A program made the translations under genes and the position numbers. A model generated the notes under the pieces. The model had not been told where the DNA came from, ran no database searches, and worked only from the letters and a program-made list of their open reading frames with translations. DNA of 64,000 nt from Brenneria izbisi (GTDB taxonomy: Bacteria; Pseudomonadota; Gammaproteobacteria; Enterobacterales; Enterobacteriaceae), in contig NZ_JAMPJU010000004.1 of assembly GCF_025840185.1 (NCBI RefSeq), forward strand, positions 186,001 through 250,000, given 5' to 3'. Shown here one piece after another: positions 57,444 to 64,000 of this stretch. Position 1 is the stretch's first letter. The number at the start of each line of letters is the position of its first letter.

Positions 57444-58325
57444 GTGACCACGCTTGAGCATTATATTGGTAATACCCCGCTGGTGAAGTTGCAGCGTTTG
57501 ACGCAGGGGTTGGACAGTGAAATCTGGCTAAAGCTGGAAGGTAATAACCCGGCGGGATCGGTTAAGGATCGCGCGGTGCTTGCCATGATCGAACAGGCGG
57601 AAAAACGCGGCGAGATTAAGCCTGGCGATCGGCTGATTGAAGCGACGAGCGGCAATACCGGTATCGCGTTGGCGATGATTGCGGCGGTAAAAGGTTATCG
57701 CCTGCGTTTACTGATGCCGGAAAATATGAGCTATGAACGTCAGGCCGCGATGCGCGCTTATGGCGCGCAACTGGTGCTGGTAAGCCGACAGGCGGGGATG
57801 GAAGGGGCGCGTGATTTGGCTGGGAAAATGGTGCGCTCAGGGGAAGGCAAAACCCTCGATCAGTTTAATAATCAGGACAATGCGCTGGCGCACTTTCTCA
57901 CCACCGGCCCGGAAATTTGGCAACAGACCGCGGGTAAGCTGACGCATTTTGTCTCTAGTATGGGCACCACCGGCACGATTTCCGGCGTCAGCCGCTATCT
58001 GAAGCAGCAAAATCAGGCAATTTGCACCGTTGGGCTGCAACCTGCGCCGGGGAGCCATATCCCCGGCATCCGCCGCTGGGCGGCAGGCTATCTGCCAGGG
58101 ATTTTCCGCGCCGATCTTGTCGATCGCATCATGGATATTTCACAGTCGCAGGCGGAAAACACGCTGCGTCAGCTTGCCCGACAGGAAGGTATTTTCTGCG
58201 GCGTCAGTACGGGCGGGGCTGTATTCGGCGCATTATGTCTGGCGGCGGAATATCCCGGCAGTATGATCGTGGCAATCGCCTGTGATCGCGGCGATCGTTA
58301 TTTATCCACCGGTGTTTTTGACTAA
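57444..58325 (+). CDS. cysM: Cysteine synthase B
   Basis: Makes cysteine from O-acetylserine and sulfide or thiosulfate, with PLP. The 293-residue product matches E. coli CysM (TLEHYIGNTPLVKLQRL, NNPAGSVKDRA with the PLP-binding Lys41, ATSGNTGIALAM, FVSSMGTTGTISG). The start is a GTG with AGGA 9 bases before it. The sulfate-transport genes that precede cysM in E. coli are absent here; yfeX is upstream. Confidence 0.95.
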   Translation: MTTLEHYIGNTPLVKLQRLTQGLDSEIWLKLEGNNPAGSVKDRAVLAMIEQAEKRGEIKPGDRLIEATSGNTGIALAMIAAVKGYRLRLLMPENMSYERQAAMRAYGAQLVLVSRQAGMEGARDLAGKMVRSGEGKTLDQFNNQDNALAHFLTTGPEIWQQTAGKLTHFVSSMGTTGTISGVSRYLKQQNQAICTVGLQPAPGSHIPGIRRWAAGYLPGIFRADLVDRIMDISQSQAENTLRQLARQEGIFCGVSTGGAVFGALCLAAEYPGSMIVAIACDRGDRYLSTGVFD

Positions 58326-58377
58326 ACCGCCTGTGCCCCTGAAGCGTGTTGTCGCGGCATTCAGGGACGATAGACGG

Positions 58378-60330
58378 TTATTCCCGTTCCAGCGCGTGAA
58401 TGGGCTCCATGCGTGCGGCGTGACGGGCGGGAAAGAAGCCAAAGATAACGCCAATCAGACTGGAACACAGGAAAGCGGCAACAATGGATGAACTGGAATA
58501 GACCATTGAGAAGCTACTGCTGAATTGACCGAATATCACGCCGATAGCCAGAGAAAGCGCTACCCCCAATACGCCGCCAAACAGACAAACCAGTACGGCT
58601 TCGATAAGAAACTGCTGCATGATATCGCTGGTGCGGGCGCCGACCGCCATACGTACCCCGATTTCCCTGGTGCGTTCAGTGACCGAAACCAGCATGATGT
58701 TCATTACGCCAATCCCGCCAACAAGCAGGGAAATCAACGCGATCATGGAAATAAGCAACGTCAAGGTGGTGGTGGTTTTCTCAATCATCTGACGAATGCT
58801 GTCGGTATTCATGACAAAGAAATCTTTTGTGCCGTGCCGTTGCGTCAGCAGTTGGGTAATGCCTTGTTCCGCCACGCTCATATCGATATTGTCTTTAACC
58901 CGAATGGTAATGCTCTTGAGGTAGGATTGTCCGACCATACGTTTCATTACGGTGGTATAAGGCACCCAGACATTCAAATTTTCATCACTGCCGAATCCGC
59001 TCTGACTCTTACTGACTACACCGATAATCCGGCAGGGAAGCGATCCCAGTAAAATGATCTTGCCAATGGGATCCTCGCCATGCGGAAAAAGTTTATTGCG
59101 GGTATTTTCATCAATCACGGCATCCTGTGTCAGATTGTCAATGCTGCTGAGAGGAAATGTGATGCCGCGGCTGACCGTATAACCCCGCACGGTAAAGAAC
59201 TGCTCGCCTACGCCGGAAACACTCGCTGTTAACGCATTATTGCCGTAACGGAGCGTAACGCTGGTTGAAATGGATGGCGTGACGCTGTGGACATAAGGCT
59301 GTTGCGACAAAGGTAAAATATCGCTGGCGCGCAAGGTTTGAATGGCGCTGGCGTTGATATCGCCAAAATCCTTGCCGGGGAAAATTTCCAACGTACTGGT
59401 GCCCATCGCGTTGATATCGGCGAGCACCCGTTCCTGAGAGCCTTTGCCTAGCGCGACGACTGAGACGACCGAGGCGATGCCAATGATGATGCCCAGCATG
59501 GTCAGAAAGGTTCGCATCCGTTGGGCGTTCATGGCCAGCAATGCCATTTTGAAGGCATCGAAGAAGCGATCCTTAAGTTGATTCAGCGCGGAAGTGGCGG
59601 GCTGCGTGGCGGCCTCCTGTAATGGAGGCGGGGGCATCGCGGGTTTTGTCTGGCGATCGGCGATAATCTCCCCGTCGCGCAGTTCAATGATCCGCTGAGC
59701 GTGCTCGGCAATTTGCATGTCGTGGGTGACGATAATGACCGTATTGCCTTGCGCATGTAGATCGCCCAGTATGTTGAGCACGTCATTGCCGCTTTGTGTA
59801 TCCAGTGCGCCGGTTGGTTCATCCGCCAAAATGACGCCGCCGCCATTCATCAATGCCCGCGCGATACTGACTCGTTGTTGTTGACCGCCCGACAACTGGT
59901 TTGGGCGGTAATTCAGGCGATGTTCCAGCCCCAGACGAACCAGTAATTCCGCGGCTCGTTGACGGCGCGCCCCACGATCTTTGCCGGCATAAATCGCCGG
60001 TACTTCGACATTGCCTTGTGCGCTCAGATCGCTCAGCAAGTGATAGCGCTGAAAAATAAAACCGAAATGTTCACGGCGCAGTTCAGCCAGTTGATCATTA
60101 TTCAGTTGCGCCACCGGGCGTCCGGCGACCCGGTAATCACCTGCCGACGCTTTATCCAGACATCCCAGAATGTTCATCAGCGTGGATTTCCCCGAACCTG
60201 ATGCGCCGACGATCGCGACCATTTCCCCTTGATTGATCGTCAGGTTGATGTTTTTCAATACAGTGACGTCTTGTTCGCCGCTGGCGAAGCGCCGGGCGAT
60301 ATCGGTCAACTGGAGTAATGGCGTAGACAT
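58378..60330 (-). CDS. macB: MacB ABC transporter (ATPase and permease)
   Basis: A 650-residue inner-membrane ABC protein that works with MacA and TolC as a mechanotransmission pump for macrolides, toxins and lipid-like substrates. The N-terminal ATPase has Walker [10 protein letters not shown], signature LSGGQQQR and DEPTGALD. A linker rich in Pro follows (about 230-260), then one membrane helix, a large periplasmic domain and three more helices ([31 protein letters not shown]). It starts 3 bp after macA, so they are co-translated. A channel partner is not encoded here. Confidence 0.96.
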   Translation of the reverse strand: MSTPLLQLTDIARRFASGEQDVTVLKNINLTINQGEMVAIVGASGSGKSTLMNILGCLDKASAGDYRVAGRPVAQLNNDQLAELRREHFGFIFQRYHLLSDLSAQGNVEVPAIYAGKDRGARRQRAAELLVRLGLEHRLNYRPNQLSGGQQQRVSIARALMNGGGVILADEPTGALDTQSGNDVLNILGDLHAQGNTVIIVTHDMQIAEHAQRIIELRDGEIIADRQTKPAMPPPPLQEAATQPATSALNQLKDRFFDAFKMALLAMNAQRMRTFLTMLGIIIGIASVVSVVALGKGSQERVLADINAMGTSTLEIFPGKDFGDINASAIQTLRASDILPLSQQPYVHSVTPSISTSVTLRYGNNALTASVSGVGEQFFTVRGYTVSRGITFPLSSIDNLTQDAVIDENTRNKLFPHGEDPIGKIILLGSLPCRIIGVVSKSQSGFGSDENLNVWVPYTTVMKRMVGQSYLKSITIRVKDNIDMSVAEQGITQLLTQRHGTKDFFVMNTDSIRQMIEKTTTTLTLLISMIALISLLVGGIGVMNIMLVSVTERTREIGVRMAVGARTSDIMQQFLIEAVLVCLFGGVLGVALSLAIGVIFGQFSSSFSMVYSSSSIVAAFLCSSLIGVIFGFFPARHAARMEPIHALERE

Positions 60331-60333
60331 GCG

Positions 60334-61524
60334 TTACATCCCCATTGGCGGACCGGAGCGGGTCGCTGTCGTCGTTGACGGCTGGCCGATAACCACCTGT
60401 TCGCCTGCGGCGAGGCCGGACAGAATCTGGGTTCGGACATTATCGTTCAGCCCGATGCTCACCGTCCGGCGTTCAATCTTTTTATTGGCGTCAACCACCT
60501 GTACATACCACTTGCCATCACGCGTGCTCAGCGCGGTAGCGGGTACGACAACGGCGTTTTTAACCGACGACAGCAGAATGTAAACCTGAGCCGTCATGGA
60601 AATGCGTAATACGTTGTCTGTGTTTTGCACATCGAACAGACCGTTGTAGTAGATTGCGCTGCTGGAGGATGTTGTGCTGCTGGTACTTGATGAGGTCGTG
60701 GTGGTGTCATCATCAATAGCGTCGGGGGCCGGTTCAATTGAACTGAGCTTCGCCTCATAGCGTTTGCTTGGTTCACCCAGAATACTGAACCAGACCGGCA
60801 TACCGGTTTTGACTTTAACGATATCGGCTTCTGAAATTTGCGCTTTGATGGTCATGGTGTTCAGATTGGCGACTTTGGCGATAGTGGGCGTACTTTGCGT
60901 CGCGTTGACGGTCTGTCCTTCTTCCACCGGAATGGAAACCACCGTACCGTCGATCGGAGAAAGGATCTTGGTATAACCCAGATTGACTTTGGCGGTGTTG
61001 ACGGCGATCTGTGCCTGAACGATCTGGGCGTCCAGCGCGTCGATATTGGCTTTGGTGGCGTCCAGCGTCGCCTTCGCGCTGTCGTAATCGGCCTGTGCGC
61101 CAACGCCGCGCTTCATCAGCATTTGCTGACGCTGCCAACTTAATGTGTCATTGCGTAATTCCGCTTGTTTGGCCGCACGTTGCGCCTGCACATTTTTTAG
61201 CGCGGCTTCGCTGTTTTTCAGCGCATCCTGTTGGGTCAGATCGTCAATCTCCGCAATCAACTGCCCTTTTGTCACTTTATCTCCCAACGCGACATGCAGC
61301 GCTTTAATCTGCCCTGATGCCTGCGCGCCGACGCTGACCTGTTTTTGTGCTTCGATCTCGCCGTCTGCCAGTACCGTTTGCTCAAGATCAGCTATTTCCG
61401 CCGTCGCGGTGATAAGGTCTGGCGCAGGAGAGGATTTGGTTAAAAACAGGTAAATAAGTGCAACGATGAGCACGGCGCCAATCGTTATCGCAGTACGACG
61501 AAAGACTAAAAATCGTGATTGCAT
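60334..61524 (-). CDS. macA: MacA periplasmic adaptor
   Basis: A 396-residue membrane fusion protein linking MacB to TolC. An N-terminal anchor (ITIGAVLIVALIYLFL), two lipoyl halves (VSVGAQASGQIKALHVALGDKV and LSPIDGTVVSIPVEEGQTV), a helical hairpin (about 95-165) and barrel plus membrane-proximal domains are visible. Between residues 272 and 292 is a low-complexity insert (DDDTTTTSSSTSSTTSSSS) that I do not recall from E. coli MacA. macB follows after 3 bp; the two-component system is divergent from it. Confidence 0.94.
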   Translation of the reverse strand: MQSRFLVFRRTAITIGAVLIVALIYLFLTKSSPAPDLITATAEIADLEQTVLADGEIEAQKQVSVGAQASGQIKALHVALGDKVTKGQLIAEIDDLTQQDALKNSEAALKNVQAQRAAKQAELRNDTLSWQRQQMLMKRGVGAQADYDSAKATLDATKANIDALDAQIVQAQIAVNTAKVNLGYTKILSPIDGTVVSIPVEEGQTVNATQSTPTIAKVANLNTMTIKAQISEADIVKVKTGMPVWFSILGEPSKRYEAKLSSIEPAPDAIDDDTTTTSSSTSSTTSSSSAIYYNGLFDVQNTDNVLRISMTAQVYILLSSVKNAVVVPATALSTRDGKWYVQVVDANKKIERRTVSIGLNDNVRTQILSGLAAGEQVVIGQPSTTTATRSGPPMGM

Positions 61525-61608
61525 CCAGGTAATTTGTCCTTAATGACGATATCGGAACTCAAGTAACTATCAAAGGGGCTAATCTACTCTGAGTAGGTGC
61601 AAGTATCG

Positions 61609-61646
61609 GTAATTTTTTTTTCAAAAAATGGTAAGGATTCAGTAAA
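61609..61646. promoter_or_regulatory. GTAA repeats in helical phase before the two-component operon
   Basis: GTAA occurs at 61609, 61631 and 61642, spaced 22 and 11 bp. Direct repeats of 11-bp phase are the usual target of OmpR-type regulators, so the divergent spacer between macA and the regulator may be self-controlled. Confidence 0.4.
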
Positions 61647-61710
61647 TCCGGCTGCGAAGATTGATTGCAGGCCTGAGAATACACGATACATCTGAGAATG
61701 GGGACGGGAT

Positions 61711-62391
61711 ATGAAAATCTTACTGGTCGATGATGACGTAGAACTCGGCAATATGCTGGGAGAATACCTGAACGCAGAGGGGTTCGCGACATCAAGGGTG
61801 GTGACTGGCAAACAAGGGATTGATGGCGCGATGTCGGGCGAATACACCGCGATGATTCTCGATGTCATGCTGCCGGACATGAGCGGTATTGATGTGCTGC
61901 GGCAGATAAGGAAAAGCCAGCATTTGCCGGTCATTATGCTGACGGCAAAAGGCGACAATATCGATCGCGTGATCGGGTTGGAAATGGGCGCGGATGATTA
62001 CATGCCAAAACCCTGCTATCCGCGCGAACTGGTGGCCCGGCTGCGGGCGGTGTTGCGTCGTTATGACGATCAGCCAAGCAGCAAGGTGGATGAAAGTCTG
62101 GCGATGTCCGGTGATCTGGTGCTCAACCCGGCGACGCGGACCAGCGAATGGCGGGGAAAGTCTTTTGATTTGACGGCCTCTGAATTCAATTTGCTGGAGT
62201 TGCTGCTACGTTCACCTGATCGAGTGGTGTCAAAAGATGAACTATCCGAAAAATGTTTGGGTCGTCGGCGTGAAGCTTATGATCGCAGCGTGGATGTGCA
62301 TATCAGCAATATTCGTCAGAAACTCAGTGCGCTCGAGGGCAATAATATGACCATTGAAACTGTGCGCAGTGTGGGATACCGGATCCGTTGA
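61711..62391 (+). CDS. OmpR/PhoB-family response regulator
   Basis: A 226-residue response regulator. The receiver domain carries Asp7-Asp9, phosphorylation site Asp51 (MILDVMLP) and the KP motif (MPKPCYP). The C-terminal winged helix has SEFNLLELLLRSPDRVVSKDEL and the recognition part VDVHISNIRQKL. It is close to CpxR in pattern but differs from it clearly enough that I do not name it so. Its stop overlaps the histidine kinase frame by a few bases (kinase ATG at 62394, 2 bp after the stop). Divergent macAB is a likely target (inference). Confidence 0.93.
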   Translation: MKILLVDDDVELGNMLGEYLNAEGFATSRVVTGKQGIDGAMSGEYTAMILDVMLPDMSGIDVLRQIRKSQHLPVIMLTAKGDNIDRVIGLEMGADDYMPKPCYPRELVARLRAVLRRYDDQPSSKVDESLAMSGDLVLNPATRTSEWRGKSFDLTASEFNLLELLLRSPDRVVSKDELSEKCLGRRREAYDRSVDVHISNIRQKLSALEGNNMTIETVRSVGYRIR

Positions 62392-62393
62392 CC

Positions 62394-63737
62394 ATGATAC
62401 GCGGGCGGCTTTTCTGGAAAATACTGCTGGGGTTCTGGCTGACGTTTATTATCATCTCACAATTGCTGTGGTTGACATTTTCCTTCTATGGCGACCGCCA
62501 TCGACCGCTGGAGGAAGTGGCGGTGATGCGTATTGCCAGTATGCAGACCGAGATGATGGCGACGGCATTGCGGCAGGGCGGGTTATCTGAGGTGAGCGAA
62601 GTGATGCTATTGTTGCCTGAACGTGAGCGGCACTATATTTCGGTCACCCTGTCGCCACTACCTGCGGTGGAAACCGCGCCGTCCCGCGAATTTTTGCGGC
62701 GGAATGGCCGTGGCGATGCGGATGTTAAGGAGATGATTGAGCGATTGCGTGGGCCGGACGGTGAGTGGTATCAAATTCGTTATGACGTGGAGCGGTTACG
62801 CCGTGAACTCCGTCCGCCGCCGCCGATGGCGTTTCTGAATGTTCCCGCGCCGCTGGTTTGGATCGCGGGCGTCGGCGGGCTGCTTTTCAGTTGGTTGCTG
62901 GCCTGGAATCTGGCGCGGCCATTGAGCCAACTGCGCGCCGGTTTCGGGCGGGTGGCGCAAGGCGATCTGGCTGTGCGGTTATTTCCGTTGATGCGCCGAC
63001 GGCATGATGAGCTTAGTGCGGTCGCACGCGATTTTGATGCGATGGTCGAGCGCCTGGATGTTCTGGTCAGCACGCGCGAACAACTACTCCATGATGTATC
63101 GCATGAACTGCGTTCGCCGTTGGCTCGTCTGCAATTGGCGATTGGGCTGTCGCGTCAAAATACGGATAACGCGGAGAACTCGCTGCTGCGTATAGAGCGG
63201 GAGGCGGCGCGGATGGATAAAATGATCGGTGAACTGCTGACGTTATCGCGCACGCAAAACACCGGCGTCGAAGAAGCGTATTTTGATCTGCTTGGGCTGG
63301 TTGGCGCGGTGGTGAACGATGCCCGTTATGAGGCGCAGGTGCCTGGCGTGGAAATCCTGTTGCAGGCCGATGAGAATGAAGATTATACGGTTAAGGGCAA
63401 TGCGGAACTGATGCGTCGCGCCATCGACAATGTTGTGCGCAATGCGCTGCGTTTTTCCGAACCGGCCCGGCAAGTGCGTGTGGTGTTGGAAGGTGATGAG
63501 AATCAATGGACGATCCGGGTATCCGATCAAGGGCCTGGCGTTGAGAAAAGTAAATTATCCAGTATTTTCGACCCCTTTATCCGCATCGAATCACCGGTTT
63601 CCGGGAAAGGATATGGCTTGGGACTGGCGATTGCCCGCAAGGTGGTGCTGGCGCATGGCGGCAGTATTGACGCTGAAAACGGCGAACAGGGCGGATTGAC
63701 GATCCGTCTGTGTGTGCCGCGCTTCCGGCCACTTTGA
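62394..63737 (+). CDS. CpxA-like sensor histidine kinase
   Basis: A 447-residue membrane kinase. A membrane segment (about 9-30), a periplasmic sensor (about 30-155), a second segment (APLVWIAGVGGLLFSWLLAWNL) and a HAMP linker precede the H-box HDVSHELRSPLARLQLA, with His237 as the phospho-acceptor. The ATPase domain has the N box DNVVRNALRFS, G1 SDQGPGVE, and G2 GKGYGLGLAIAR. The ATG at 62394 lies 2 bp after the regulator stop; the TTG at 62388 is in frame. A terminator follows. The signal sensed is unknown. Confidence 0.92.
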   Translation: MIRGRLFWKILLGFWLTFIIISQLLWLTFSFYGDRHRPLEEVAVMRIASMQTEMMATALRQGGLSEVSEVMLLLPERERHYISVTLSPLPAVETAPSREFLRRNGRGDADVKEMIERLRGPDGEWYQIRYDVERLRRELRPPPPMAFLNVPAPLVWIAGVGGLLFSWLLAWNLARPLSQLRAGFGRVAQGDLAVRLFPLMRRRHDELSAVARDFDAMVERLDVLVSTREQLLHDVSHELRSPLARLQLAIGLSRQNTDNAENSLLRIEREAARMDKMIGELLTLSRTQNTGVEEAYFDLLGLVGAVVNDARYEAQVPGVEILLQADENEDYTVKGNAELMRRAIDNVVRNALRFSEPARQVRVVLEGDENQWTIRVSDQGPGVEKSKLSSIFDPFIRIESPVSGKGYGLGLAIARKVVLAHGGSIDAENGEQGGLTIRLCVPRFRPL

Positions 63738-63760
63738 TTCACCGTTAAGTGACATAAACG

Positions 63761-63797
63761 AAAAACGGCGTCCGATCAGATCGGCGCCGTTTTTTGA
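63761..63797. terminator. Terminator of the two-component operon (and of crr)
   Basis: AAAACGGC and GCCGTTTT enclose an inner CCGAT/ATCGG pair; T runs on both strands serve convergent genes. Confidence 0.85.
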
Positions 63798-63824
63798 GCT
63801 ATTAATAATGATTAATAACGATAT

Positions 63825-64000
63825 TTATTTCTTGATACGGATGATCGGTGTTTCGCCAACCACAACGGTGCCGCTCAGCTTAACCAATTCTTTGATTTCA
63901 TCCATATTGGAGATGACGACAGGGGTCAGGGTCGACTTGGCTTTCTCTTCCAGCAGCGCCAGATCGAATTCGATGATGAGATCGCCTTTCTTCACCCGCT
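63825..64000 (-). CDS. crr: Glucose-specific PTS enzyme IIA (3' end only)
   Basis: The last 58 codons of crr run off the end of the window. The reading KKGDLIIEFDLALLEEKAKS, LTPVVISNMDEIKELVKLSG and VVGETPIIRIKK matches the C terminus of E. coli EIIA-Glc, which passes phosphate from HPr to sugar transporters and controls adenylate cyclase and several permeases. The active-site histidines lie upstream, outside the window. Confidence 0.95.
   Translation of the reverse strand, partial: RVKKGDLIIEFDLALLEEKAKSTLTPVVISNMDEIKELVKLSGTVVVGETPIIRIKK

Overview
The window comes from a moderately GC-rich gammaproteobacterial chromosome of the order Enterobacterales. The core genes (acs, gntT, smpB-ssrA, ratAB, bamE, recN, nadK, grpE, maeB, hemF, yfeX, cysM, macAB, crr) are close to their E. 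coli counterparts. The accessory content suggests a plant-associated member of the Pectobacteriaceae, perhaps a Brenneria-, Dickeya- or Pectobacterium-like species. It includes a YopJ-type type III effector behind a recognisable hrp box and a giant secreted repeat protein with its own exporter genes. The genus is an inference; I could not run a search.

Layout. 1-11.8 kb: a five-gene + strand block with a giant repeat protein (5' end outside the window), a TolC-like outer-membrane lipoprotein, two HlyD-like adaptors (one with an N-terminal GAF-like region) and a fusion of a PqqD-like region, an M50 protease and an HlyD-like arm. No ABC ATPase is visible, and this is the best candidate for an undescribed secretion system. 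11.8-17.6 kb: gluconate use (edd, gntR, gntK, gntT) tied together by GntR operators and two perfect CRP sites. 17.6-20.8 kb: acs, a long palindrome-rich spacer and an orphan PAS-only protein. 21.2-25.1 kb: a Fec-type iron signalling locus (receptor, ECF sigma, FecR anti-sigma) with a Fur box before the sigma gene. 25.3-31.1 kb: an AI-2E family permease, an unknown membrane protein, the YopJ effector, an L,D-transpeptidase, a nitrilase-family amidase and cytochrome b561. 31.2-38.7 kb: nifJ, then a LysR regulator, an outer-membrane protein and an exported flavoprotein reductase. 39-41.3 kb: small accessory genes and a PphA-type phosphatase.

41.3-43.5 kb, the 3' flank of ssrA (tmRNA), is a scarred hot spot. 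It holds an intact GNAT/DUF1778 toxin-antitoxin pair, a collapsed second copy of that pair, a diverged copy of the ssrA terminator region, direct repeats and a perfect 14-bp inverted repeat. 43.5-64 kb is mostly core genome: smpB, ratAB, bamE, recN with SOS boxes, nadK, grpE with a sigma-32 promoter, mntH with a Fur box, nudK, maeB, hemF-yaiI, ypeA, yfeY with a sigma-E-like promoter, yfeX, cysM, macAB divergent from an OmpR-type two-component system, and the 3' end of crr.

Working together: gluconate entering through GntT is phosphorylated by GntK and dehydrated by Edd under GntR and CRP control. The receptor, sigma and anti-sigma form one iron-sensing circuit. SmpB and tmRNA rescue stalled ribosomes. 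MacA-MacB form a tripartite pump with an outer-membrane channel encoded elsewhere.
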